From the NCBI GenBank assembly GCA_021292105.1, contig CM037875.1, positions 1,516,956 to 1,580,955 of the forward strand: a stretch of DNA of 64,000 nucleotides, written 5' to 3'. Position numbers and translations under genes: made by a program. Below the pieces are notes generated by a model that was given only the letters and a program-made list of their open reading frames with translations, was not told where the DNA came from and made no database searches. The DNA comes from Anadara kagoshimensis (taxonomy: Eukaryota; Mollusca; Bivalvia; Arcoida; Arcidae). This document shows, piece by piece, positions 47,590 through 58,430 of the stretch; position 1 is the first letter of the stretch; every line of letters starts with the position of its first letter.

Positions 47590-48155
47590 TTTACCTGTGT
47601 ATAAAGTGCCACATCAGGGAACCAGTAAAAGTGGCCTTTAGGGGAAGGAGGCCTTTATATACAGGTTCAAATAATATGGATAAAGAACAATTGGGATCTA
47701 TTGGCCTTTATAAGCAGGTGGCCCTTATATAGAGGTGGCCTTTAAGGCAGGTTGGACTGTACAGCAAAACCCTCACTTATTGCCACACTATTTTAATGTC
47801 TAATGATCCCTTTCTTCTTTGTTTTGTATTTATAAAACTCCCTCAGTTTATCACCATATATTTCTTAGAACGCCAAAATTGGACAGGGCAAATGGTATCA
47901 ACATATCTAGGTTTTACTGAACATTTTAACCTGCCTTAAATGTCACTTCTTTATAAGAGTCAGCTGCCCATAAAGGCTACTTTTACTGGCTCCCCTGTGT
48001 GGCCAATTTCCTTAAAATGCAAAAATTTGACGGAACAAATGGTGATGATAAATCAAGGCTTTACTGTACAGTTGCACCTGCCTTATAGGGCGCCTTCACT
48101 GGTTCCCTTGGGTGGTCTTTGTAGACAGGTTTATCTGTACTTCGACTTTTAAAGG
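47590..48155. repeat. Dispersed 'cctttatatacaggtt' repeats
   Basis: Pieces such as gtgtataaagtgccacatca, gcctttaaggcaggttggac and ggtcttt..gacaggttta recur in both orientations. Open frames at 47456-47641 and 47940-48152 lie in them and are not genes. Confidence 0.6.
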
Positions 48156-48394
48156 CACTGGCAAAAAACAAAACAAAAACAAGTAAATGATGTTTTCGGG
48201 AAGGTAAACTTTAATCACAATCTTTTACATGTTTTGAGGGAAAATTTTTAACAGCAACTGAGACAAAATAAATACATCAATGTACATCAAATGATAACAA
48301 GATAAACAATATATATATATATGTATAATATAGACCATATAACATTAAAATAAGTAACAAATTTAATTTATTCTTATATACAAATATAGATATA

Positions 48395-48830
48395 CAGTCA
48401 AAACTCTATATAAAGGCCACCAAAAGGCCCTTATATGCAGTAAAACCTGTCTATAAAGGCCACCAAAAGGAACCATTAAAGTGGTCTTTATAGGCAGGTA
48501 GTCCTTATTTACAGTCAAACCTGTCTATAAAGGCCTCCCAAAGGAATCTGTAAAAGTGGTCTTTATAGGCAGGTGGTCCTTATTTACAGTCAACCCTGTC
48601 TTTAAATGCCTTCCAGAGAAACAAGTAAAAGTGGTCTTTATAGGCAGGTAGCCCTTATACACAGACCAATCTGTCTATAAAAGCCTCCCAAAGGCACGAG
48701 TAAAAATGGTCTTTATAGGCAGGTGCAAATAATATGAATAAAGAACAGTTGGGAAAATTTTTTACTGGCTTTTAAAAGAAGATATGCCTTATATAGAGGT
48801 GACCATTAAGGCAGGTTTGACTGTATTATG
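48395..48830. repeat. Tandem repeat, ~75-bp unit, 4-5 copies
   Basis: Unit starts at about 48444, 48518, 48592 and 48668, each with cctgtctataaaggccNcc, aaagtggtctttataggcag and tccttatttacagtc. Continuous with the dispersed family upstream. Confidence 0.85.
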
Positions 48831-48831
48831 A

Positions 48832-49060
48832 TATACACAAACAACATTGACCTGTCCGTTTGACCTTTAATGATGAATGTTCATACAGAAGGATCCACCC
48901 AATACATGGGTAGTAGAAAAATTTACAGGTAATACACAAGGCATATGATAAGTGTTCTCATTATGTGGACAAAATAAATTCATGTGATCCCAAAACATAG
49001 ACACACTTGTCCATAATAAATTAAAGGTCAAACAAATGGGTCAAAGTTGTTTGCCTATAC
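48832..49060. mobile_element. MITE-1 copy
   Basis: Left acaaacaacattgacctgtc, then cgtttgacctttaatgatga; right ttaaaggtcaaacaaatggg, then tcaaagttgtttgcctatac. About 229 bp, non-coding. Confidence 0.75.
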
Positions 49061-50590
49061 AGTGACAACCTTTTAACCTTTCTTTACATGTCATATGATT
49101 TTCCAATGGTATCCATTTTACACCTTAAAGTTGCTAAATATAGCAGTGTGATCCATTTTAGGATTATGAACCATCCGTGAGTAATTGAATTCTCTGTTCG
49201 TAACATTTATTATACTGTTTTTAATATTGAAATCAACTAAATTTTATATTTAGGACTGTACAATTTGAAATCAAACTTTTCTGTGACTCAGTACAATTTG
49301 AAACCAAACATTTTTGTGACTTTGTACATTGAAACCAAACATTTTTCTGACTTGGTACAAATAAAGAAATGAGGTGTCACATGAGGCATCATGTGGTAAC
49401 CTGGTCAATCAAATTGTACTCTTTTTGGTTGGTTCAGGTGTAAAGTGTACCTTATATGTTAAATCATATCATGTGACCACTTAACCTATATGGGTGATTG
49501 TACCCAGATTGGGGCAAAGCTTAACACAAGAAAAACCTCCTACATAAATGATTTTCTACATATTAAATAACAATGTCATTTCCAAAAATAGCATTAAAAT
49601 ATCTACATTACAAATATCATCAAATATAACATAATGATGATGATGATGATGATTCTGTACAGAAATATATATATATATATGAAAAACCCATTTGTTTTAG
49701 TGAATAGTTCATATAACGTTTCTGCAGAAATTTTTAGAACCAGACATCATTATTATCATAGGAGTTAAAAGTACATTGGCATTTTAATAAAATCAGTGTG
49801 TTTAATTCTGATATAATAAATTTATTACCGGTACCTGTGTTCACATAATGATATACAGAATCTAATCTTCTTTATGGGTGTTAAGAATAATTAAAAAGTG
49901 AAGTTTCATACATTGTATCTTAATTATAGAGCTTTTGGAAATTTTTTTTAATAAAGATACATATATACGTTAAATGTTTCCAAATAGATAATACATTTTT
50001 TGGCAAGAAATTATTTATGCAAGAAATTAAAGGCTTTGTACCTAAATTTATCAAAATTATTATGATTATTCTTGAATAAATGGGTTTTTTTTTTAATGTT
50101 CAAGTAATCATGAAATAAACTTTCAATATAGATAATTGGGGTACTATCTTGCAGCACCAGAACTATCACCGCTTTATAGACAAGGATGCACTTTTCTGTC
50201 AGGTTTGCCAGCATGGCATGTGATAACACCTGTACATTTGTGTGGAAATGTTATTACCATTGGGGATAGAATCACTTAAGTCATCAGAAATTTGTCACCA
50301 TGTAATGAGATTAACACAAATTCAGCGTTGATCTTGGGGTTTAACGTAATCCAGTTTTAGATTTGTGATGTACAACATTGTTAGATGTACTTTTCATCTG
50401 CATTAACCTGTTAATTTCAGGTTAATTAATCCACAATAACGTCATCAGGATATCTGATGGTAATCTAGACTTACCCGAGTCATACACAGTCCACCAATTA
50501 TTTTTAGAACTTTTAACACACAGTGTCACAGATTAAAATTGCAAACTATTTGGTTCATTGTTACATTAAGCAGTAAAGTTCTAGTTTGGT
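49061..50590. other. Non-coding; microsatellites (GAT)n and (AT)n
   Basis: (GAT)6 at 49634-49652 and (AT)8 at 49666-49681. A short tandem repeat lies at 49258-49340 (gtacaatttgaaaccaaaca-type units). No exons seen. Confidence 0.45.
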
Positions 50591-50845
50591 CTGAGACCAG
50601 CCTGGAGGTCCTAGACTATTAAGCTAGAGCTGAAATCCTAATTGGGTCCAAGGCTTAAAATTTAGCTAGTCCATGTAGGTCTTTGACTAAACTTATGATT
50701 TTTTAGTTGGACCTGTAATCATAATTTGGTCCAAGATTTAAAATTTGGGCCAGTCGATAGGTCTTAGATTTATAATTTTTAGTTAGATTTTTAAACTAAA
50801 TTTGGTCCAAATTTTAAATTCAAGGTCAGGCTTTTAAGTCAGACC
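50591..50845. repeat. Degenerate tandem repeat, ~80-bp unit, 3 copies
   Basis: atttggtccaagNNttaaaa, tttggNccagtc and aggtctta recur at about 50641, 50716 and 50799. Confidence 0.6.
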
Positions 50846-51654
50846 TGTAAATGGTTTTTCAGATATCAGTGAAATTTAAAGATTTGGGTTGATTTAGGAA
50901 TTTCTGAACTTTTTTGTCTTTATTTGACATCAAAAAGTTTGTTCTTAATTAAAAAAACAAGAAATTCATTAATCATTGACTCGGTGTCAGAAATTATATA
51001 TTACTTTTATATTTAACAAAAATCAAAGAATTTGACTTTGATGACTCCAAGAGAAAATAAAATGTGTGATTTAGCCAATTTAAATAATTTGACTGTGATG
51101 ATCAATGCCAATTGAAAGTTAACTATGATGATGCCAACGGAAAGTTGAGTAATGAAGACGGCAGATGACTCCCATGTCTCTGTATTTTTAGTGAGAAAAC
51201 ATATCTGGACCAAGTTGTTAAAGGCTTGCTTAGTTTTCTCAATGATTAACAAAAAAAAAAAAAAAAATGAAAAAATAAATAAAAATGAACATATGAACAT
51301 ATGAAATTGACAATTTAATAATGTTTTTAAATTTTAATAAATTCATATTTACTTTTTTTAAATGAAAATAAAATATCCCAAAGGTTTGATAGCAAGAAAG
51401 AAAAGAAGCAGTGTTTTACTATCCAGTCAAGTAACATAATCAAATTTCTTATCAACTTGGCCCTGGAGATTTGTTACATGAATACTTTAAAAAAATTTTT
51501 TTATAAAAAACAACAAATAAACAAAAAAACAAAACAAAAAGAAAACAAAAACGATTTACATCTTATGTCATGACAATAATCTATACAAATATACTAATAT
51601 GAAGCTTAAAACTTAAAAAATAACTTAATTGTTTTTAATCCATAGATCTAGTAT
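50846..51654. other. Non-coding, A-rich
   Basis: Long A-runs at 51249-51267 and 51480-51550. The 95-codon minus-strand frame at 51013-51300 is driven by these runs. Confidence 0.4.
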
Positions 51655-51784
51655 TGTGGGCAAACAACACTGACTTGCCCATTTGACCTTTTATTTCAAT
51701 ATTTAATATGAACCGGTGCCTTTATATACAGCTAACACATGTAAACTTCCATCTGCACATACATTCTGTATGTATTAACTATAA

Positions 51785-51930
51785 AAGTTAATAGAATTCC
51801 ATCAAATCTAACCATATCATTATAAAACTATCCATTTGATTTACCCAGTAATGTTATTTTGATTTTAATTGGTATAGTAAATTTTTGTTAATCATTGATT
51901 AAACTAATCAAGCTTTGAACAGCTATGTCT
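51785..51930. mobile_element. MITE-2 partial copy
   Basis: aattccatcaaatctaacca matches the interior of the copy at 35393, and the right end gattaaactaatcaagcttt matches its terminus. The left terminus is missing. Confidence 0.65.
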
Positions 51931-51957
51931 ATTTCGAGTGAGAAAACATTTTCATTC

Positions 51958-52202
51958 ATCCAGATATGTTCAAAGCTTGATTAGTTCAATCAATTGATTA
52001 GTCAAAATTTGAATCTTGTATAATTTTAATTATGTTATGAAATTAAACTTCAAAATTTAAAAAATGAACAGAACTTCAACAAACTAAAGCATGTTGTTAT
52101 AAAAAATCAATTTGTGATGTTATGTTGACTTTTCTTGATGCTTTTATATTTGCGTTAATGACTGATTAAACTAATCAATCTTCATACAACTGGCTCCTGG
52201 TG
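51958..52202. mobile_element. MITE-2 copy
   Basis: Left tgttcaaagcttgattagtt and right (complemented) ccaggagccagttgtatgaa, then gattgattagtttaatcagt, give inverted ends. About 245 bp. Confidence 0.7.
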
Positions 52203-52385
52203 AAACTTACTGTATGAATATTCTTATTTAAAGGTCAAGTGGACAGGTCAATGTTGTTAGCCTATATTATATATAATTAACAGTGTTTTATAACAAGTAT
52301 ACATTAACATTATAATTTTTTATAAGTAAAATATAAACTTATATCAATATTAATTATATGACAGCTAGCACTTATAATTTACCTG

Positions 52386-52648
52386 TCAGGCTCCGGTTTC
52401 ACAATCATTCCGTTACTAAGGTTTTCTTTATTTTAAGATCTGGTAAAATTATAATCAGAATATTTTTGTTAGTTTTCAAAATATTCAAGAATTTAAGGTG
52501 TCATTTGGAAGATCACACAAAGCTTATTACATTTATACTCTAGTTTTGTTGAAACTTTTTATTTCACGTACAATAAAATACTACCAAAAGTTGTCAAAGT
52601 CAAATTAAGGAAAATCTTAGTTAAGGAACGATTGGGAAGCTCGAGCCT
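52386..52648. mobile_element. MITE-3 copy
   Basis: Left ggctccggtttcacaatcat, then tccgttactaaggttttc; right aaaatcttagttaaggaacg, then attgggaagctcgagcc. These are inverted ends about 38 bases long. The 61-codon frame inside is incidental. Confidence 0.7.
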
Positions 52649-53010
52649 ATGCTGGGTTACTTGAAGATGTCTTAACTGCTATGAGTGCATAACAGTCATC
52701 TGTCCTTAAGATTATAGCGTCAAGTTATCCAGGCACAGTATATTGACAAATTACAATTCTTGTAGGTAGAAAAAAGGCCTTAAGTTAATGCTGTGTTTGG
52801 CCATTGCCCATTTGCATTGAACCATATTGTTTTACTTCACCAAAGTCTGCGAATGAAGATGCCATTATGAATTATGAATTAATTATGTTCAGCAGGATTC
52901 TGAAAATTTTTTAACAGACATAGCACTTTTATGTTTCAAAGAATAATGAATTCAAATGAGTTTAATCACATGGTATATGTTTCAAGTCAAGTTCAATACA
53001 TTATGTATGT
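52649..53010. other. Non-coding, nothing assigned
   Basis: No exon or repeat family recognised. Confidence 0.35.
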
Positions 53011-54275
53011 TTATGTTACATTTAGTGTAATATTCCAAACCTCAAAAAGTGACACTGATTTGTCGTGGAACACAACTAGCTTATTGTGTGTTCCATACAG
53101 AAGTCCAAGTGTGAACACAATCATGTTCCACGTAATGTTTAGTGGATTACTCCAAATCTCAGAAGTGACACTGAATTGTTATATAACACATAGCTTATCA
53201 TGTGTTCCATACAAAAATCCAAGTGTGAACACATGTTTCATGTAATATTTAGTGTATTACTTCAAATCTCAACAGTGACACTTATTTGTCCATGTGTGTT
53301 CCATAAAGAAGTCTAAGTGTGAACACATGCTCCATGCAATATTTAAGTGTAATTATCCAAAACTCAGATAGTGGCAGTTTTATCTTGGAACACTAAGCTT
53401 TTTGTGTGTTCTATACAGAACAAGTCAAGCATGAACTTGTAATAGAAGTTATGGTATTTTGTCTTAGAACACCTCATCTCTATTCATTCCATACATTTTA
53501 TATTCATAAGAACACATTATAAAATGTTCCATGTGTTCCACAAGGATGTTTTAGTCCTTACCAGAAAAATAAAGCTATTTTGTCCTGGAACACCTAGCTG
53601 CCATATATTCCATAGGTATTGTTCCGAAAAATTATATGTTCTTAAATCTCTACAGGATTAAAACTGTCTCTCAACATCCTTATCACATATTTTCCATTCA
53701 TTTTTTGTCATTGAGAACACCTATGAACATAGAACACTAAGCTATTTTTCTGGGAACACCTAGTTTCCATATTTGTGTTCATACACTGAATTTCAATGAG
53801 TCTATATTTACATGTAAAACACTACTGTTCCATGTATTAAGAGATTAATGCCCTGTTTTGTTATTAAACAATAAAATGTTTGTTTTAGAACATTTAGCTT
53901 CTATATAATCCATACACTAAAAGTTGTTGAAACTAAATTTGGAAACTGGCGTTCCATGTTCATTTTCATAGAACACTAAAACTCTTCTCAGTTTATATAT
54001 ATTTATCCATAAAATGAATGTAAATGAAAATACTTTATTACACACAGCTGTTCCATGTTTATTTTCTGTTTTATTGTAGAACACTAACTCTATTTTTCTC
54101 AGAACACCTTGTTTTTACATTTTCATCCACACTATCAATGAAATATGTAGATCTGTTCCATGTCTATTCTGTTTCATCACAGATCTATTTCCTCACAGAA
54201 AACTAAATCACATATGAACAAAAGGCAGTGAACTGTTTCTGGAGTATAGAACACATTGTTCCATAAACATAATGT
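53011..54275. repeat. Degenerate repeat rich in gaacac / gttcca motifs
   Basis: Four ~94-114-bp units at 53020-53430 share agtgacactgatttgtc, tgtgttccatacagaagtcc and aagtgtgaacaca. The two hexamers then recur irregularly to 54262. This lies just downstream of the GPCR stop codon and may overlap its 3' UTR. Confidence 0.7.
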
Positions 54276-54348
54276 AGGTGTTCCTAAATTATCCAGTGTA
54301 AGCAAAGGTACATAACTCTAACTTTGCTTCTAGTAAGGAAGATAACTC

Positions 54349-55680
54349 TTACTCTGCTTCTTCCTCTTTGTCTGATTGGTCAGTTTTTTCAAACAACCCA
54401 GTTGAGGCACAATGGTTATTTAAGGCATGGTCAGATTTCCCGTTTAACAAGATGGCGTCTTGTGTTAGTGTTGATACTTTCGTGTTTAGTGTGATACTGT
54501 TAGTTTGACTGCTTGTTCGGTGAATTGACTGTCCTGATTTAAAATTCACAAGAAGTAGAACTGTCCCATCCTTCCTGCGCCAGTGAAGGCAGTTCAACCA
54601 GCGGCGTAGCATGCATCTCATTACGCGGCGAAACTTGTCATTGAAGGCACAATATAAAACAAAGTTAAGTGACAAGTTACACCAAACTAGAACATTTGCA
54701 ACATACTGTAGTATCAAATAGGATTCGTGTATTCTGAATGCACTTTCTGACATATCTCCCCCAAACAGATTGTAAGCGATCGGGAAGTCTGATATTGCCG
54801 ATGGTAGAATACACACAATGAAGAGGCACACGATACTTATAAGAGTAATCGTCAGACGGACTTGTTCACGGTACCACGCGGCTTCCTTGTTGTTGCGGAT
54901 TTGAAGTATCTGACGCTGTTGTCGTGCTCGCATGACTGCGAAGACTAGATAGGCATTTGAAAAACAAAGTATTATTAGTGGAATGATTTGTATTACAAAT
55001 GCATATACCCATGTCATGATGTGAAAAAATTCAGATTGCCGAAACTCTGTTGAGCCCAAGATGTGGAGGCCATCGCTTCCTTGTGCCACCTTAAACACCA
55101 TAAATCGTGGAATGTTAAATATCAACATGGCAAATATTATAATGGCGATTTTAAGTTTTGCGCTGGCACGATCACATTTTGCCTTTGCCCATAACGGATT
55201 ACTGACAAATAAAAAACGCTCTATTGTCAACAAGACGACAATCCATACACTAGAATTGGTACATACGTTTGTCAGTGGTAAAAATATATGGGCTTCATAA
55301 AATCTCCAAAAATATCCTTGAGATTTGTGAAATTACCATAAATATGAAGGAGAAAAATAAAGCTAGGAAATCTGTAAATGCCAAACCGGTCAGGTAAGTG
55401 TAGGGAGATTCCTTCAAGTGATGTTGTGACAGAACCATTAAGTTGATAATATTGCAGAAAATTCCAAAAGCACATATGATTGGTCCAATATACGTGTAAC
55501 ATATGAGACCGACTTTTTTGGCCAAGGGGGAACAACCAGCGGAGCAACAGTTGTGATGTTACTAGCTACAGTTGAATTGTCGACATCAAAAATATCCGTA
55601 GTGATATAGGTACTACTGTTCCAGTCAAAGCCCTGGAAATCTGGGCTTGACACAGTAAAATTTAACATATTTGCAGTCAT
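54349..55680 (-). CDS. Class A GPCR, FMRFamide/peptide receptor-like, with two frameshifts
   Basis: Seven-helix plasma-membrane receptor, probably for a neuropeptide, in three reading-frame pieces: 55680 to ~55520 (N-terminus, four N-glycosylation sequons NFT, NSS, NST, NIT), ~55520 to ~55310 (TM1-TM2, LTGLAFTDFLALFF with the conserved Asp) and ~55310 to 54349 (TM3-TM7 and tail). The shifts fall at homopolymers: 55514-55519 (T6) or 55526-55530 (G5) needs one more base, and 55308-55312 (A5) one fewer. Class marks: TIERF at the TM3 end (DRY position), NIPRF in TM4 (typical of FMRFamide receptors), CILP in TM6 and NFVLY for NPxxY in TM7. The C-tail has Cys near the membrane and an acidic end (DKEEEAE). 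No intron interrupts the coding part. Upstream, tttttacttgcag (CAG at 55767-55769) could be the acceptor of a 5' UTR exon. Sequencing error is likelier than pseudogenisation, since the final 294 codons are intact. Confidence 0.85.
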
Positions 55681-55854
55681 TTTGAACTGTTGGTTAGTAC
55701 ATGGTAGAGTTTTAACGTATCCAAGATTCCAACACTACATAAACCTCAGGTTTTTGACTATGTGCCCTGCAAGTAAAAATAAAAATTTAATTAATCAATC
55801 GATCAATCTATCTGGAATAATAATAATATTGATGATGATGATGATTACGTTCTA

Positions 55855-56060
55855 GTCAACAATAATTTACTTATATTAGGATGTCACCAGCTATGGGTGA
55901 AGTACCAGAAATTTTCCCCTTTGCACTGAATAATATAATATAATAAATATATAATAATAATGATTACATTTTAGTCAAGAATATTTACAATAATTTACTT
56001 ATATTAGGATGTCACCAGCTTTTGTTGAAATGCCAGAAATTTTCACCTTTGCACTAATAA
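55855..56060 (-). mobile_element. SINE-2 tail, duplicated
   Basis: aggatgtcaccagctNtNgN, ccagaaattttcNcctttgc and the flanking acttatatt occur twice, about 125 bases apart, each next to ATA/ATT-rich runs. Only the 3' half of SINE-2 is present. It lies just upstream of the GPCR gene. Confidence 0.65.
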
Positions 56061-56505
56061 TTATAATAGTAATAATAAAAATATTGATAAAACTAAAGAT
56101 CACAAATTGTGCATGTTAGTTTGAATGTCTACCCATAGTTATTAAAAATATCTCTCTCAGTCCTGCATACAAGATGCACATGGGTGGTCTTTATATACAG
56201 GTTAAAAAGCAAAAACAAACGTAATAATGAAAAATAAATGTGTATACATTACGTCAGAGTTACAAGAAATTAATTACAATACGATATTGGCATGTGTCGT
56301 TACGTCTCATCATTAAGAAACGAGTCTGCTTTAAACGTTTACACAATTCCAGTATTTCTTTTTAACCAAGATTTTAGATACAGAATTATCGGTGTGGTAA
56401 TCTACTGGATAAGAGAACCTGGCACATGTAAAGTAGTCTATACATCGACTGACAATTAATTATAATCGTTACCCTGTAATATCATCAAGTAATTAACTAA
56501 TGTTA
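56061..56505. other. Non-coding, nothing assigned
   Basis: Possible promoter-proximal or intronic sequence of the GPCR gene. No element recognised beyond a ggtctttatatacaggtt fragment at about 56187. Confidence 0.35.
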
Positions 56506-56850
56506 TAACTTAAACAGATGGCTTTTCATTTCTTGTGCGGTTTGGCGTATTTAAGTGATGGCTTTTCATTACTTGTTTAAGTGATGGCAATATGGGTGTA
56601 TTTAAGTGATGGCGTATTAGAGGTTTGGCGTATTTAAGTGATGGCAATTTTGGTGTATTTAAGTGATGGTGTATTAGAGGTTTGGCATATTTAAGTGATG
56701 GCATTTTTGGTGTATTAAGTTATGGTGTATTTAAGTGATGTCTTTTCATTTCTTGTGCAGTTTAGTGTATTAAAGTGATGGCAATGTTGGTGTATTTAAG
56801 TGATGGCGTATTGATGGTTTGGCATATTTAATTGATGTCTTTGTATTTAA
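56506..56850. repeat. Degenerate tandem repeat of gtatttaagtgatggc
   Basis: The 16-base core recurs about twelve times, separated by variable 8-25 base links (gtattagaggtttggc, aattttggt, ttttcatttcttgtgc). Spacing is irregular. Confidence 0.8.
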
Positions 56851-57091
56851 GCTGAATTTAGCTGAATTTATATAAGCACTGTATTGAGTATGTTCAGAGA
56901 AATTATTTGTTATTTTTTAAATTTGAGATCTGCATCTTTTAAATCTATCCCCAAAAAATTCATTTTCTCCTGTGAAGAATATGCAAGTGGTCTTTATAAA
57001 AAGGTTTCTTTTGGTTGAAATAAGATGCAAAGGGACCTTAACAGACAGGTGGTCGTAATATAGAGGTTGTTTTTGGTTGAAATTTGAAGCA

Positions 57092-57093
<2 letters not shown>

Positions 57094-57152
<59 letters not shown>
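57094..57152. repeat. Microsatellite (AT)29
   Basis: Uninterrupted dinucleotide run, directly following a 'ggtcgtaatatagaggttg' dispersed repeat piece (57000-57090). Confidence 0.97.
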
Positions 57153-57154
<2 letters not shown>

Positions 57155-57630
57155 GAGAGAGAGATGATGGCCTGTACAGTGTTTTTACCACAAATTGGAT
57201 AATCACAAAAGTAGAAAAAAAAACTAAATACAATGTAAATAAAAAATTTAAAAAAAATAAATAAATTGGGAATTATGTTGTTTGAAGATATTTAGCTGAA
57301 GAAATCCAGGGAACCTTTGTATCTGCTCTTTATCTGTTTTAAGATGTAACCTATTATAAACTAATTGAGTAATTACCAAGGTTTATTTACTTTTAAGCTG
57401 CAAAACTATTAAAAAACTAAAATATTTGAAGGAGTAAAACTAAAACATTTTAAAGAGTTTAGAAAATAACTTTAGTAGTAAATTCTGAACTTAAAGCCTC
57501 ACTAAGGCGTATTTTTAACTGGCCAGCATTATTTAAAATTCCTAAAAAAGAGGAATTTCAGATGCCAAAGAAATTCATTGGCAAATGGCTAACTCTGTGT
57601 AAAGGCCACCTGTTCAACAAGACTATGACC
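57153..57630. other. Non-coding, nothing assigned
   Basis: AT-rich. No exons seen. Confidence 0.35.
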
Positions 57631-57632
57631 AC

Positions 57633-57955
57633 TGTGGTAGCTCAGCTCTATAAGTGGGAGGTTGTGGGTTTGAACCCAGACCAGGTCTGACCCAAGAATT
57701 GAAAGTGGTAAGTGACTGTTCTTTCGGCAAGCACTCGGCATTACGAAATGAAAGTCATAGTTCTTTGGGATGGAAACTTAATTAAAATAAACAAGGTCCT
57801 GGTAGGTGTGTTACAATAAAGAGCCCTGTTGTATAATGCCATCAGTGCTATGCAAAGTAAAAAAACCCCTGCACTTTTGACTACAGCTGGCCATTTCTTG
57901 ATATTTAAGTGAAATATTCTTGACTGGGACGTTAAACACCATTACTCAACTCAAC
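57633..57955 (+). mobile_element. SINE-2 copy, nearly full length
   Basis: Head tggtagctcagctctataag and gaggttgtgggtttgaaccc (box B), body gcactcggcattacgaaatg and ataaagagccctgttgtata, and tail aagtgaaatattcttgactg, then ggacgttaaacaccattact. It gives the clearest reading of the shared 3' end. Confidence 0.85.
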
Positions 57956-58144
57956 TCTACATAAATCTATAAAAATCTCTGCAAAGCATCTAAAGTAACT
58001 CAACTACTACCCAAATGTTCTACAACACTTGTGGTATCAGGTACTTCTTTGTTTTTTCAACCTGAAAGAACCTCTATATAAAGACCACCTGTTCATTTAG
58101 ACCAGTTTTAAGGTACCTTTGCATCATATTTTAACAAAAATAAT

Positions 58145-58430
58145 AATTAAAGACCACCTATATGGCCTAGTGGTTAAGGCGTTGGACTCATTATTCGAAG
58201 GGCGATGTGTTGTGTCCTTGAGCAAGACACTTAATTTCACGTTGTTCCAGTTTACTCAGCTGAAAAATAAATGAGTACCAGCAAAATGCTGGGGGTTAAC
58301 CCTGCGATGGACTGGCATCCCATTCAGGGGAGAGTCTTGTACTCTCAGTCGCTTAACGCCACCGAAACCGGGATAAGCTCCGGCCTGATGGGCCTAATGG
58401 CTCGGGACAGACTTTAACTTTTTTTTTCTA
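58145..58430 (+). mobile_element. Third SINE type, tRNA head and L2-like tail
   Basis: Head atggcctagtggttaaggcg, then gagcaagacacttaatttca, ggttaaccctgcgatggact, ggcatcccattcaggg and cgggataagctccggcctga. The segment from ctgcgatggact to gggataagctcc resembles 3' ends of L2-related elements in many animals. It ends in a T-run. Confidence 0.75.

Larger units (their letters stand above)
51655..52267. mobile_element. MITE-1 copy split by nested MITE-2 sequence
   Basis: Left end tgtgggcaaacaacactgac and right end ggtcaatgttgttagcctat are MITE-1 termini, but 613 bases apart instead of ~235. The extra length is one partial (51785-51930) and one full (51958-52202) MITE-2. Confidence 0.75.

Noticed and set aside
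54248..54262. Functional steroid-receptor response element
   Set aside because: The hexamers are common throughout the surrounding decayed repeat, and a glucocorticoid-type receptor is not expected in molluscs. Likely coincidence.
55061..55300. 79-codon + strand ORF
   Set aside because: Shadow of the GPCR coding sequence on the opposite strand.
58145..58230. tRNA gene (tggcctagtggttaaggcg)
   Set aside because: No intact T-arm or acceptor pairing, and it continues into a SINE body. The other tRNA-like stretches were rejected as genes for the same reason.
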